Assembly (NCBI GenBank): GCA_910574185.1
Contig: CAJSZQ010000014.1
Span: 1 to 64,000, forward strand
DNA: 64,000 nt
Source: Lachnospiraceae bacterium
Lineage (GTDB): Bacteria; Bacillota; Clostridia; Lachnospirales; Lachnospiraceae
Direction of reading: 5' to 3'
The notes beneath the pieces are model-generated. The model worked only from the letters and a program-made list of their open reading frames with translations, made no database searches and was not told the origin of the DNA. Of the stretch, positions 7,338-16,863 are shown piece after piece (positions within the stretch are counted from its first letter, which is position 1; every line of letters begins with the position of its first letter). The translations under genes were made by a program, and so were the position numbers.

Positions 7338-10268
7338 ATGAGCGTAAAAGATTTAGCACAATATGAGATAATAAAGGAGAGGGACCTTCAGGACGTGAAG
7401 TGCCGGGGTATTCTTCTGAAACATAAGAAAAGCGGCGCCCGTCTGGTTCTGATGGAGGCGGCTGATGACAATAAGGTATTTTCTATTGGATTTCGCACGC
7501 CGCCGGAGGACAGCACCGGCCTTCCGCATATTCTGGAGCATTCAGTGCTCTGCGGTTCGGAGAATTTTCCGGTGAAGGACCCGTTTGTTGAGCTGGTTAA
7601 GGGTTCTATGAATACCTTTTTAAATGCGATGACTTATCCGGATAAGACGGTGTATCCGGTGGCAAGCTGCAACGATAAGGACTTTCGGAATTTGATGCAT
7701 GTGTATCTGGACGCGGTATTCTATCCGAATATTTATCAGCATGACGAAATTTTCCGTCAGGAGGGCTGGAGCTATAAGTTAGAGAGCGAAAACGGAGATT
7801 TGGAATATAACGGAGTGGTTTATAATGAGATGAAGGGAGCCTTTTCTTCGCCGGAAGGAGTGCTTGACAGGGTTACACTCAATACCCTGTTCCCGGATAC
7901 GTCTTATGCTTATGAATCCGGAGGAGATCCAGAGGAGATTCCGAATTTAAGTTATGAGCAGTTTTTAGCGTTTCATAAGAAATATTATCATCCGTCCAAC
8001 AGCTATATTTACCTCTATGGAGATATGGATATGGAGGAGAGGCTTATCTGGCTTGACAGGGAATATTTAAGCAAATTCGACAAAATAGAGATTGATTCAG
8101 AGATTCGGTATCAGGAGCCGTTTGCGAGGATGAAAGAAGTTAAGCTTCCTTATTCAATCACCAGCGAAGAGCCTTTGGAGGATAATACCTATCTGTCGTA
8201 TAATAAAGTAATCGGTACAAGCCTTGATAAGGAACTCTATGTGGCGTTTGAGATTCTGGATTATGCGCTGCTTTCCGCACCGGGAGCGCCTCTTAAGAAG
8301 GCTCTTTTGGAGGCTGGAATCGGCAAAGATATTATGGGGTCTTACGATAACGGCATCTATCAGCCAATCTTTTCGGTGGTAGCAAAGAATGCGAATGCGG
8401 ACCAGAAAGAAGCTTTTGTAAAATTGATTGAGGAGCGTCTTTCAGAGATGGCGGATAAAGGGATAGATAAGAAAGCGCTGGAGGCAGGAATCAACTATCA
8501 TGAATTTCAATACCGGGAGGCGGATTACGGACGGTATCCTAAGGGGCTGATGTACGGCCTTCAGATTCTGGATAGCTGGCTGTATGATGAGAAGGAACCT
8601 TTTATGCACATCCAGGCCCTTGGCACGTTTGAATTTCTGAAAGAGCAGATGAATACCAGTTATTTTGAAGATTTGGTGCGTAAATTTTTGTTGGACAACC
8701 AGCATGGCGCTGTGATTGTGGTAGAGCCGGAGCAGGGACGTACTGCTCGTATGGACCGGGAACTTTATGAGAAACTGCAGGATTATAAAAAAGGATTAAG
8801 CAAAGAAGAAATCAAGGCTCTGGCCAGGAAGACCAAGGAGTTGGAGGACTATCAGTCGGAACCGTCGGACGAGGAAGCTCTGGCTACGATTCCGGTGCTT
8901 CGGCGTGAAGACATTTCCCGAGAACCACAGCCGGTTTATAATGAAGAGATGAAGATAGAGGATATTCCGGTTGTTTTTCATGAGATTGACACCAATGGAA
9001 TCGGTTATGTGACGCTGCTTTTTGACATGTCAAAAGTTCCGGAGGAACTGCTTCCCTATGTAGGGATTCTGCAGGGAGTACTGGGCATTATTGATACCGA
9101 GAATTATGAGTATGGCGAACTCTTTAATGAGATTAATCTGCATACCGGAGGAATCGGAACTTCCATGGAGCTCTACCCGGATGTGACAAAGGTTCGTGAA
9201 AAGGAATTTAAGGCAACTTTTGAGATAAAATCTAAGTCATTATATCGGAAGCTTCCAGTGGCCTTTGCTATGATGAAGGAAATCCTTACGCGGTCAAAGC
9301 TTGGAGACGAAAAGCGGTTAAAAGAGATTCTGGCTATGACCACATCGAGACTTCTGATGAGGTTCCAGTCGAATGGTCATGTAACGGCGGCTCTTCGGGC
9401 ACAGTCTTATGCATCGCCTTCGGCGAAGTTGAAGGATATGACGAATGGAATTGAATATTATCAGAAGGTTTCAGCAATCGAGAAGAATTTCGAGAAAGAG
9501 AAGGGGACCCTGATTTCTAATCTTGAGAAGCTGGCAAAAGCATTGTTTAAAGCAGATAATATGATGATTAGCTATACTGCGGAGCGGGAAGGACTTCCGG
9601 CTCTTGAGGCAGAAGTGAAAGGGTTTGCAGACGGGCTGTTTACAGAGGAGGTTAAGCTCGGAGATACAGAACGGTGTATCATTCACTGTGAGAAGAAAAA
9701 TGAAGGCTTTAAGACGGCGTCTAAGGTACAGTATGTTGCAAGATGCGGCAATTTTATTGACGCAGGCACGTCTTATACCGGTGTTTTACAGGTACTGAAA
9801 GTAATTATGGGCTATGAGTATCTATGGCAGAATATTCGTGTAAAGGGCGGCGCATACGGCTGTATGAGCAGCTTTAACCGGATTGGGGAAGGCTTCTTTG
9901 TATCTTACCGAGACCCGAATCTTAAGCGTACGATAGAAGTGTACGAGGGTGTAGCGGATTATCTGCGGGAATTTACCGTCAGTGACTTTGATATGAACAA
10001 ATACGTGATTGGTACGATGAGTAATTTGGACCAGCCTATGACGCCGTCTCTGAAGGGAGACCGGTCGTTGAATCTCTATATGAACCATGTGAGTGAGGAT
10101 ATGCTCCGGGAGGAAAGAAGACAGGTATTAGAGGCGGAGCAGGAGGATATTCGAAGACTTGCGCCGATTGTAGAAGCTATGATGAAAGCAGAGCAGCTCT
10201 GCGTAATCGGTAGCGAGGAGAAGATTGCAGAAGCTGCGCAATTGTTTGATACGGTAACGGTATTTTAA
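7338..10268 (+). CDS. M16C (insulinase/presequence-protease family) zinc metalloprotease
   Basis: A 976-residue cytoplasmic peptidase of the M16C type. The inverted zinc motif is at H64-I-L-E67-H68, within GLPHILEHSVLCGS. The distal Glu region lies near YNGVVYNEMKGAFSSPEG. As in PreP-type enzymes, two homologous halves (about 1-480 and 520-976) should form a clam-shell chamber that degrades peptides. The C-terminal half holds RVKGGAYGCMSSF, the substrate-binding R...Y segment. GGAGA lies 8 bases upstream of the ATG. The length fits bacterial PreP homologues. It lies 17 bases before era and is probably co-transcribed with it. The natural substrates are unknown. Confidence 0.9.
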   Translation: MSVKDLAQYEIIKERDLQDVKCRGILLKHKKSGARLVLMEAADDNKVFSIGFRTPPEDSTGLPHILEHSVLCGSENFPVKDPFVELVKGSMNTFLNAMTYPDKTVYPVASCNDKDFRNLMHVYLDAVFYPNIYQHDEIFRQEGWSYKLESENGDLEYNGVVYNEMKGAFSSPEGVLDRVTLNTLFPDTSYAYESGGDPEEIPNLSYEQFLAFHKKYYHPSNSYIYLYGDMDMEERLIWLDREYLSKFDKIEIDSEIRYQEPFARMKEVKLPYSITSEEPLEDNTYLSYNKVIGTSLDKELYVAFEILDYALLSAPGAPLKKALLEAGIGKDIMGSYDNGIYQPIFSVVAKNANADQKEAFVKLIEERLSEMADKGIDKKALEAGINYHEFQYREADYGRYPKGLMYGLQILDSWLYDEKEPFMHIQALGTFEFLKEQMNTSYFEDLVRKFLLDNQHGAVIVVEPEQGRTARMDRELYEKLQDYKKGLSKEEIKALARKTKELEDYQSEPSDEEALATIPVLRREDISREPQPVYNEEMKIEDIPVVFHEIDTNGIGYVTLLFDMSKVPEELLPYVGILQGVLGIIDTENYEYGELFNEINLHTGGIGTSMELYPDVTKVREKEFKATFEIKSKSLYRKLPVAFAMMKEILTRSKLGDEKRLKEILAMTTSRLLMRFQSNGHVTAALRAQSYASPSAKLKDMTNGIEYYQKVSAIEKNFEKEKGTLISNLEKLAKALFKADNMMISYTAEREGLPALEAEVKGFADGLFTEEVKLGDTERCIIHCEKKNEGFKTASKVQYVARCGNFIDAGTSYTGVLQVLKVIMGYEYLWQNIRVKGGAYGCMSSFNRIGEGFFVSYRDPNLKRTIEVYEGVADYLREFTVSDFDMNKYVIGTMSNLDQPMTPSLKGDRSLNLYMNHVSEDMLREERRQVLEAEQEDIRRLAPIVEAMMKAEQLCVIGSEEKIAEAAQLFDTVTVF

Positions 10269-10285
10269 TATTTAAGGGAGACAGT

Positions 10286-11182
10286 ATGGGAAACGATTAT
10301 AAATCGGGATTTGTAACGCTGATAGGGCGGCCAAATGTGGGGAAATCTACGCTGATGAATTATCTCATCGGACAGAAGATTGCAATTACCTCCAACAAGC
10401 CTCAGACCACTAGAAACCGGATTCAGACTGTATTGACCCGGAAAGAAGGACAGATTATTTTTGTAGACACGCCGGGAATCCATAAGGCGAAGAATAAGCT
10501 GGGGAATTATATGGTAAATGTAGCGGAGCGCACGCTGAATGAGGTGGATGTGGTGCTGTGGCTGGTAGAGCCGACTACATTTATCGGGGCCGGAGAACAG
10601 CACATTGCGACGCGGCTTAAGAAGGTAAAGACGCCGGTAATTCTGGTAATTAATAAGGTGGACATGGTTAAGAAAGAAGAGATTCTTGCGGCTATTTCTA
10701 CTTATAAAGATATCTGTGATTTTGCAGAGATTATTCCGGTTTCAGCCAGGAGCGGGGATAATACAGATGAACTGATAAAGGAAGTGTTTCGTTATCTGCC
10801 CTATGGTCCGCAGTTTTACGATGAGGATACGGTTACAGACCAGCCGGAGAGGCAGATTGTGGCGGAGCTGATTCGGGAGAAAGCGCTGCACTGTTTGAAT
10901 GAGGAGATTCCCCATGGAATTGCTGTAGTGATTGATTGTATGAAGAAAAAAGGTAAAGTGATGCACATTGATGCAACCATCATCTGCGAGCGGGATTCCC
11001 ACAAGGGGATAATTATTGGAAAACAAGGAAATATGTTGAAAAAGATTGGCAGTACCGCGAGGTTTGAGATTGAGAAAATGCTGAATTTACAAGCAAATCT
11101 CAAGCTTTGGGTGAAGGTGAAGAAGGACTGGAGAGACAGTGATTTCCTTGTGAAAAATTTTGGATACCGGGAAGACGAATAA
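10286..11182 (+). CDS. era: GTPase Era
   Basis: A 298-residue GTPase that binds the 3' end of 16S rRNA and assists 30S subunit maturation. It has the G1 loop GRPNVGKS (residues 14-21), the Era switch-I segment NKPQTTRNRIQ, G3 DTPG, G4 NKVD and G5 VSA. A C-terminal KH domain holds IIIGKQGNMLKKIG. The length and C-terminal end are normal. It precedes a YqzL-like ORF and recO, the standard Firmicutes gene order. Confidence 0.97.
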   Translation: MGNDYKSGFVTLIGRPNVGKSTLMNYLIGQKIAITSNKPQTTRNRIQTVLTRKEGQIIFVDTPGIHKAKNKLGNYMVNVAERTLNEVDVVLWLVEPTTFIGAGEQHIATRLKKVKTPVILVINKVDMVKKEEILAAISTYKDICDFAEIIPVSARSGDNTDELIKEVFRYLPYGPQFYDEDTVTDQPERQIVAELIREKALHCLNEEIPHGIAVVIDCMKKKGKVMHIDATIICERDSHKGIIIGKQGNMLKKIGSTARFEIEKMLNLQANLKLWVKVKKDWRDSDFLVKNFGYREDE

Positions 11183-11287
11183 AAAGCCCCTTTCATAGGA
11201 GAACCTAATCCATATAAATGAATATACGTTGTTGCTGCTCGCAGAGGACAGTAACTCTATATTTATAACAGAGGATGAGGTGAGACT

Positions 11288-11479
11288 ATGGAAGAAAAGT
11301 ACTGGAACAAATTCATGGCGTCAGGAAACGTACATGATTACCTGAATTATCGGGGAATATCAATCTGTGCGGAAGTGATGAGAAAATACGGACAGGGTCC
11401 GGGTAACGGAACAGGGGAAATTCTAAGTGAACCAGATAACGGTAATGGGTATGGTTTTATCAGCCATGCCCATCGGTGA
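11288..11479 (+). CDS. YqzL-like small protein
   Basis: A 63-residue ORF between era and recO, the place where Firmicutes carry YqzL. The N-terminal part, EEKYWNKFMASGNVHDYLNYRG, matches the usual 'W..F..tG.i..YL.y' pattern. GAGGTGA lies about 6 bases before the ATG, which supports translation. The C-terminal third (from about GPGNGTGE) simply reads the recO start region in another frame and overlaps recO by 53 bases. That makes the protein longer than normal YqzL, and a frameshift near its original end is possible. The function of YqzL is unknown. Confidence 0.6.
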   Translation: MEEKYWNKFMASGNVHDYLNYRGISICAEVMRKYGQGPGNGTGEILSEPDNGNGYGFISHAHR

Positions 11480-12185
11480 ATATGATAAGAGAATTGTACT
11501 TCTTACCAGAGAACGCGGCAAGATTCCGGTATTTGCAAAAGGTGCGAGAAAACCGGGAAGCGCGCTTAGCGGAGGCGTGATGCCTTTTTCTTTCGGGGAA
11601 TTTGCAATCTATGAGGGGCGGACATCTTATACGATGGTGTCGGCCTCTATTTCTAATTATTTTGCAGAATTTAGAGAGGATGTGGAAGGCGCGTATTACG
11701 GCTTCTACTTTATGGAGATTGCAGATTATTACTGTCGGGAGGCAAATGATGAAAGGGAGATGTTGAAACTGTTGTATCAGTCTCTCCGGGCGATTTTGAA
11801 GGAGAACATACCCAATCGTTTGATTCGGCGCATTTATGAATTGAAAGCAGTCTGTATCAATGGGGAGGCGCCGCAGGTGTTTGAGTGTGTGGTATGCGGT
11901 GATTCCGGAAGGGACGGACAGTTCAGCGTGAAAAAAGGCGGAAAAGTCTGTGTGGAATGTGACAGAGATGTTTTTGATGGTATGAGACTTGAGGTGTCTA
12001 CCTGGCATACGCTACAGTATATTGTAAGTTCTGGTGTGGAGAAGCTTTATACGTTTACCGTGTCAGAATCGGTGTTGAGAGAACTGGAACTTATCATGGA
12101 GCGATATATGGACGTATACGTGGAGAAACGTTTTAAATCGCTGGAAATACTGGAGGGTATTGAAGAAATATTTATTTTTAAATGA
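11427..12185 (+). CDS. recO: DNA repair protein RecO
   Basis: A 252-residue recombination mediator of the RecFOR pathway that loads RecA on SSB-coated DNA. The N-terminal OB fold begins ITVMGMVLSAMPIGEYDKRIVLL. A zinc-binding module follows, with C154-x2-C157 and C175-x2-C178, and then a helical C-terminus. The start is a GTG, supported by AGGGGA upstream and by the usual 'sQITVtGmVLsampiGEyDkRi' N-terminus. It overlaps the YqzL-like ORF in another frame. Confidence 0.95.
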   Translation: MNQITVMGMVLSAMPIGEYDKRIVLLTRERGKIPVFAKGARKPGSALSGGVMPFSFGEFAIYEGRTSYTMVSASISNYFAEFREDVEGAYYGFYFMEIADYYCREANDEREMLKLLYQSLRAILKENIPNRLIRRIYELKAVCINGEAPQVFECVVCGDSGRDGQFSVKKGGKVCVECDRDVFDGMRLEVSTWHTLQYIVSSGVEKLYTFTVSESVLRELELIMERYMDVYVEKRFKSLEILEGIEEIFIFK

Positions 12186-12251
12186 CAATATGACTTTTCA
12201 AGTCGAGTGTTTCAAGTTATAATATCCGTTAAGGGTCAGGCAGTGAGCGAG

Positions 12252-12424
12252 ATACAATGCATGCCCTGCGGGCTGGCGGGCTTGCGTCCGGCAAAGTATG
12301 CCCAGGGGCACCCCATAATGTATGCCCTGCGGGCTGGCGGACTAACGTCCGACAAAGTATGCCCAGGGGCACCCCATAATGCATGCCCTGCGGGCTGGCG
12401 GACTAACGTCCGACAAAGTATAAT
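12252..12424. repeat. Variant GGTATACC-type repeat, three tandem 61 bp units
   Basis: Units start at 12260, 12321 and 12382, exactly 61 bases apart. Each has ATGCCCTGCGGGCTGGCGG, then GTCCGACAAAGTATGCCCAG, then GGGCACCCCATAATG. The third is cut short just before the glycyl-tRNA synthetase ribosome binding site. The arm GGGCACCCCATAA is shared with the 47 bp family, while the centre (GCCCTGCGGGC plus GGACTAACGTCC hairpins) differs. An 80-codon frame across it is an artefact. Confidence 0.85.
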
Positions 12425-12448
12425 AAAAAGAAGAAAGAGGAAGAACTG

Positions 12449-13849
12449 ATGGTAGAAAAGACAATGGATAAGATTGTAGCGCTGGCGAAATCAAGAGGAT
12501 TTGTATATCCGGGTTCTGAGATTTACGGCGGTCTGGCGAATACATGGGACTATGGCAATCTGGGTGTGGAGCTCAAGAATAACGTTAAGAAGGCATGGTG
12601 GCAGAAGTTTGTTCAGGAATCCCCCTATAATGTGGGCGTTGACTGTGCGATTCTGATGAATCCTCAGACATGGATTGCCAGCGGACATTTGGGAGGTTTC
12701 AGCGATCCTTTGATGGATTGTAAGGAGTGTCACGAACGTTTTCGCGCAGATAAGCTGATTGAGGATTATGCGCATGAGAATAGTGTAGATATCGGCGACA
12801 GTATTGACGGCTGGAGTCATGAGAAGATGCAGCAATTTATTGCAGAGCACAAGATTCCATGTCCCACCTGCGGTAAGCATAATTTTACAGATATTCGGGA
12901 ATTTAATCTGATGTTTAAGACCTTCCAGGGGGTTACGGAGGATGCTAAGAATGTAGTATATCTGCGTCCGGAGACGGCACAGGGTATCTTTGTCAATTTT
13001 AAAAATGTACAGCGTACCTCCAGAAAGAAGATTCCGTTTGGTATCTGCCAGATTGGAAAGTCCTTCCGCAACGAGATTACGCCGGGGAATTTTACGTTCC
13101 GTACCAGAGAGTTTGAGCAGATGGAGATGGAATTTTTCTGTGAGCCGGATACGGACCTTGAATGGTTCGCTTATTGGAAGAAATACTGTCTGGACTGGCT
13201 GAGTACATTGGGGCTTAAGGATGAAGAAGTCCGTTACCGGGACCATGATAAGGAAGAGTTGTCTTTCTACAGTAAGGCGACTACAGACATTGAATTTTTA
13301 TTTCCATTTGGATGGGGCGAGCTGTGGGGGATTGCAGACCGTACCGATTATGATTTGTCTCAGCATATTGAGGTGTCCAAGCAGGATCTTACTTATTTTG
13401 ACGATGAGAAGAAGACAAAGTATGTTCCTTATGTAATTGAGCCTTCCCTGGGAGCAGACCGTATGGTGCTTGCATTCCTGTGCAGCGCATACGATGAGGA
13501 GAATATTGGGACCGAAGAGAAGCCGGATATGCGGACTGTGCTTCATTTCCATCCGGCCCTTGCACCGGTGAAGATTGGCGTGCTGCCGCTTTCTAAAAAG
13601 CTGAAGGATGGAGCAGAGAAGGTATACGCGCAGCTTTCTAAGAAATACAACTGTGAGTATGACGAGAGAGGCAATATCGGAAAGCGTTACCGCCGTCAGG
13701 ATGAGATTGGTACGCCGTTCTGTGTAACCTATGATTTTGATTCTGAGGAAGACGGAGCAGTAACCGTCCGCGACAGAGACTCCATGGATCAGGAGCGGGT
13801 AAAGATTGAAGACCTTGGCGCCTACTTCGAGAAGAAGTTTGAATGGTAG
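12449..13849 (+). CDS. glyS: Glycyl-tRNA synthetase, dimeric class II
   Basis: A 466-residue homodimer-type GlyRS that charges tRNA-Gly. The N-terminus has [22 protein letters not shown]. Class II motif 1 follows, then motif 2 ([19 protein letters not shown]) and motif 3 ([14 protein letters not shown]). The anticodon-binding domain starts near [10 protein letters not shown]. Two CxxC pairs (CKECHERF and CPTCGKHNF) are typical of this subtype. No T-box leader is visible upstream; the leader is instead filled with three 61 bp repeats. AGAGGAAG lies before the ATG. Confidence 0.96.
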   Translation: MVEKTMDKIVALAKSRGFVYPGSEIYGGLANTWDYGNLGVELKNNVKKAWWQKFVQESPYNVGVDCAILMNPQTWIASGHLGGFSDPLMDCKECHERFRADKLIEDYAHENSVDIGDSIDGWSHEKMQQFIAEHKIPCPTCGKHNFTDIREFNLMFKTFQGVTEDAKNVVYLRPETAQGIFVNFKNVQRTSRKKIPFGICQIGKSFRNEITPGNFTFRTREFEQMEMEFFCEPDTDLEWFAYWKKYCLDWLSTLGLKDEEVRYRDHDKEELSFYSKATTDIEFLFPFGWGELWGIADRTDYDLSQHIEVSKQDLTYFDDEKKTKYVPYVIEPSLGADRMVLAFLCSAYDEENIGTEEKPDMRTVLHFHPALAPVKIGVLPLSKKLKDGAEKVYAQLSKKYNCEYDERGNIGKRYRRQDEIGTPFCVTYDFDSEEDGAVTVRDRDSMDQERVKIEDLGAYFEKKFEW

Positions 13850-13861
13850 AATGAACGCAGT

Positions 13862-13913
13862 CCTTATGGATGAAGTCTTCGTCTGCCGGCAGACGAAGAC
13901 GTCAGCCATAAGG
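13862..13913 (+). other. Perfect 26-bp palindrome hairpin after glyS
   Basis: Positions 13875-13900 form a perfect palindrome with CTGCCGGCAG at its centre. The outer arms CCTTATGG (13862-13869) and CCATAAGG (13906-13913) also pair. No T-run follows, so it is not a classical terminator. It lies between glyS and the desulfurase gene and may act as an mRNA stability or processing hairpin. Confidence 0.6.
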
Positions 13914-13949
13914 AATATGTGAGAGAAACGAACACTGAGAAGGATAATC

Positions 13950-15101
13950 ATGGAGAAGATTTATTTTGATAATGGCAGTACATCGTGGCCGAAGGCGCCC
14001 GGCGTTCCGGAGGCTATGGCAGAGCTGCTTACACGAGGCGCGTTTAATATCAGCAGAGGCAATTATGAAGGTGCATATGAGGTTGAGGGCGTGGTTCTGG
14101 ATACCAGAGAACAGCTTGCCAGGCTTTTTCATGCACGTAATTCAAAGGGAGTAGTGTTTACACCGAATGTAACCTATTCCCTGAATTTGTTTTTGAAGGG
14201 ATTCCTGCATTTTGGAGATCATATCGTTGTAACCGGATTGGAGCATAATGCAGTGATGCGCCCCTTAGAGCAGTTAAAGGGAATTGGCGTATCTTATGAT
14301 ATTGCGCCGGTAGACAGGGAAGGAAATTTGATGGCAGAGGACCTTGAAGCCCGCATTAAGAGGAATACAAAAGCGGTACTGGCGACTCACGCATCGAATG
14401 TATGCGGAACGGTTGTTCCGATTCAGGAAATTGGGGAACTCTGCGCACAACGTGGGCTGGTTTTTGGAGTAGATACGGCGCAGACAGCGGGGACGCTTGA
14501 TATTGATATGGAGAAATGTAAGATAGATTTTCTGGCTTTTACAGGCCACAAAGGGCTTCTTGGTCCACAGGGAATCGGAGGGTTTCTGGTATCCGAACGT
14601 TTGGATAAAGAGATGAGTCCTCTTATTGCAGGAGGGACCGGAAGTTTGTCGGATTCCCTTATTATGCCAGGCAGTCTTCCGGATAAATATGAGAGCGGAA
14701 CGATGAATCTTCCGGGAATTATCGGGCTTCACAAGGCGCTTTCTTATCTGGAAGAAACAGGGATTGACAGGATACACCGAAGAAAGATGGAGCTGACGGA
14801 GTATTTCCTGCAAAAGTTGCGGGGGATTTCTGGCATACGAATCGTGGGACATAATAACTGTGAGAACAGAGTGGCCGTAGTATCGCTGGATTTTCAGACC
14901 AGAGATAATGCGGTGGCTGCCTTTGAATTGGAGCAGGAAGCAGGAATCATGACAAGGGTTGGACTTCACTGTGCGCCGGTGGCGCATCAGTCTCTGGGTA
15001 CATTTCCGGAAGGAACGGTAAGATTTGCGTTCAGCGCAGCCAACCGGGAGGAGGAAATAGATAAGTGCATAGAGACTATATATAAGATTGCTCAATTATA
15101 G
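13950..15101 (+). CDS. Class V aminotransferase / cysteine desulfurase family protein
   Basis: A 383-residue PLP enzyme of the divergent NifS/SufS-like group. The Schiff-base lysine is in AFTGHKGLLGPQGIGG, the PLP-binding Asp in VFGVDTAQTAG, and the likely sulfur-carrying Cys in GLHCAPVAHQSLGTFP. A desulfurase would take sulfur from cysteine as an enzyme persulfide. It stands 107 bases ahead of an iron-sulfur double-cubane-type protein and a DUF3343 protein, so supply of sulfur (or selenium) to that cofactor or to the small carrier is a reasonable inference. The substrate cannot be fixed from sequence. Confidence 0.85.
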   Translation: MEKIYFDNGSTSWPKAPGVPEAMAELLTRGAFNISRGNYEGAYEVEGVVLDTREQLARLFHARNSKGVVFTPNVTYSLNLFLKGFLHFGDHIVVTGLEHNAVMRPLEQLKGIGVSYDIAPVDREGNLMAEDLEARIKRNTKAVLATHASNVCGTVVPIQEIGELCAQRGLVFGVDTAQTAGTLDIDMEKCKIDFLAFTGHKGLLGPQGIGGFLVSERLDKEMSPLIAGGTGSLSDSLIMPGSLPDKYESGTMNLPGIIGLHKALSYLEETGIDRIHRRKMELTEYFLQKLRGISGIRIVGHNNCENRVAVVSLDFQTRDNAVAAFELEQEAGIMTRVGLHCAPVAHQSLGTFPEGTVRFAFSAANREEEIDKCIETIYKIAQL

Positions 15102-15208
15102 ATGGTTTGAATAGGAAAAGCTTGCAAACAGATTGTTGATTGTGCATAAAAATGTTACTCTTATAGAGATAAAATATAGGAAATATTTCAATTAGGAGGT
15201 AACGTTAC

Positions 15209-16483
15209 ATGGCTGATAATCACAAGATGTGGGAAGAACTGGGGATGAATTTAGAGCTTCATGATCAATTGTGCGCAGTGCTTCCGCAGGCGGTAGGAGA
15301 TGTTTTTCTTTCACAGGAAAATCGTCCGGAGGGAATGGACTATTATGATATGGTAGTTGCTGATATTCATGGTATTCGTCCGTCGGAGTTAGTAGCCCGC
15401 CAGGAAAAGGGAGGAAAGGTTTTTGGAACTTTCTGCGTATATGTGCCGGACGAAGTGATTTTTGCAGCAGACGCTATTGCAACCGGACTTTGCGGAGGTT
15501 CCCAGTTCTGGGTGCCGGGAGGAGAGAAGGTTCTGCCGACGAATACCTGTCCGCTGATCAAAGCCTCTGTAGGCGCGAGATTAGACCGTACCTGTCCGTT
15601 TTTTAGGATTGCCGATATGTATATTGGAGAGACTACCTGCGACGGTAAGAAGAAAGCCTGGGAGATTCTTTCGGAGGATGTGCCGGTTCATGTAATGGAT
15701 TTGCCGCAGATGAAACGTGCAAAAGATGTAAAAGCCTGGGCGGAAGAGATTACGGCGCTTAAAGATGTTGTGGAGAAATTTACTGGCAATAAGGTAACCG
15801 CAGAGAAACTGGCAGAGAGCATTAAGCTGATAAACAATAAGAGAAAAGCGCTTGCCAGACTGTATGAATGTCGCAAAAATGAGAATGTGCCGATTAGCGG
15901 AACGGACGCGCTTGTGATTTCTCAGATTGCATTCTATGATGATCCGGCAAGATTTGCACAGATGACGAATAAGCTGTGCGATGAACTGGAGAAGAGGATT
16001 GCAGAGGGTGTGAGTGTGACGCCGGCAGGAACTAAGAGAATTATGCTTACAGGAACACCTCTTGCTATTCCGAACTGGAAGCTTCACAATATTGTCGAGA
16101 CCAGCGGCGCAGTGGTAGTCTGTGAAGAGATGTGTACCGGAACAAGATACTTTGAGCGTTATGTGGATGAAAGCAAAGAGACTGTTGAAGAGCAGATTGA
16201 TGCAATTGCGGAACGGTATATGGGAATTAACTGTGCATGTTTTACACCGAACCATGCAAGAATTGACGATATTATTCGTCTTGCAAAGGAATATAAGGTT
16301 GACGGTATTATTGATGTGAATTTGAAGTTCTGTAATTTGTATGACACAGAAGGCTATTTTGTAGAACGTGCATTGAAGGAGGAAGGGATTCCGGTTCTGG
16401 GAATTGAGACCGATTATACAGACAGCGACGCACAGCAGCTCCGTACCAGAGTCAGTGCATTTGTGGAGATGCTGAATAATTAG
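15209..16483 (+). CDS. 2-hydroxyacyl-CoA dehydratase-family (double-cubane cluster type) protein
   Basis: A 424-residue soluble protein of the HgdB/BcrB-like superfamily, closest in layout to the YjiM/double-cubane cluster proteins. Cysteines are scattered through the conserved core (C76, C95, C114, C129, C144, then EEMC, NCACF and LKFC). Several of these would bind an [8Fe-9S] double cubane. Characterised members couple ATP hydrolysis by a partner ATPase to low-potential reduction of small molecules such as acetylene; their natural substrate is unknown. The ATPase partner is encoded at 17163. TAGGAGGTAA lies before the ATG. A classical acyl-CoA dehydratase is less likely because there is only one subunit and no CoA-transferase gene nearby. 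Confidence 0.85.
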   Translation: MADNHKMWEELGMNLELHDQLCAVLPQAVGDVFLSQENRPEGMDYYDMVVADIHGIRPSELVARQEKGGKVFGTFCVYVPDEVIFAADAIATGLCGGSQFWVPGGEKVLPTNTCPLIKASVGARLDRTCPFFRIADMYIGETTCDGKKKAWEILSEDVPVHVMDLPQMKRAKDVKAWAEEITALKDVVEKFTGNKVTAEKLAESIKLINNKRKALARLYECRKNENVPISGTDALVISQIAFYDDPARFAQMTNKLCDELEKRIAEGVSVTPAGTKRIMLTGTPLAIPNWKLHNIVETSGAVVVCEEMCTGTRYFERYVDESKETVEEQIDAIAERYMGINCACFTPNHARIDDIIRLAKEYKVDGIIDVNLKFCNLYDTEGYFVERALKEEGIPVLGIETDYTDSDAQQLRTRVSAFVEMLNN

Positions 16484-16529
16484 TATAACCCAGACATTAC
16501 ATAAGCACATATTCAACGAGGGAAAGAGG

Positions 16530-16790
16530 ATGACAGAGATTCAGCATTATATACTTTTTCCCAATCATGATAACGCCATGCGGCTTTACAGAGAGTTAAG
16601 AAAACTGGGGGTTCGGGCAGTGATTGCCCCGACCCCCAGAAGTGCGAGTAAATGTTGCGGCGTATCATTGATGGTGGAAAAAGATGATTTGGAGAAAATC
16701 CGGGAAACGGCGGCAGAAAAAGAGATTGAGATTCTGAAAATTGCAGAGGTAGAGAAAGATTTTAATCCTCATAGAGACCGGTATTGTTAG
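16530..16790 (+). CDS. DUF3343 family small protein (putative Se/S carrier-like)
   Basis: An 86-residue soluble protein. It shows the family pattern of a beta-alpha start (HYILFPNHDNAMRLYREL), 'gv.a.i.PtPr..s..CGvsl' (APTPRSASKCCGVSL) and a C-terminal amphipathic part. The two adjacent cysteines at CCG are the likely reactive site; the family has been proposed to carry selenium or sulfur. It lies 46 bases after the double-cubane-type gene and before the ATPase gene, so a role in cofactor assembly for that pair is inferred, not shown. Confidence 0.8.
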   Translation: MTEIQHYILFPNHDNAMRLYRELRKLGVRAVIAPTPRSASKCCGVSLMVEKDDLEKIRETAAEKEIEILKIAEVEKDFNPHRDRYC

Positions 16791-16863
16791 ATTATTGTTT
16801 ACAGGGAAAATGGAATATCAGTTTTTTGGCAGAGCAAGTGATGTGCGAATTGTAATTCTTTTT

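Noticed and set aside
12252..12424. 61-bp tandem repeats as a possible CRISPR or T-box leader of glyS
   Set aside because: No spacers differ between units, and none of the T-box marks (specifier loop, AGGGTGGNACCGCG) are visible.
12207..12449. An 80-codon frame upstream of glyS
   Set aside because: It consists of the 61 bp repeat read in one frame (CMPCGLAGLRPAKY and variants).
12491..13951. Long minus-strand frames opposite glyS and the desulfurase gene
   Set aside because: They are antisense shadows caused by codon bias, without conserved motifs or start signals.
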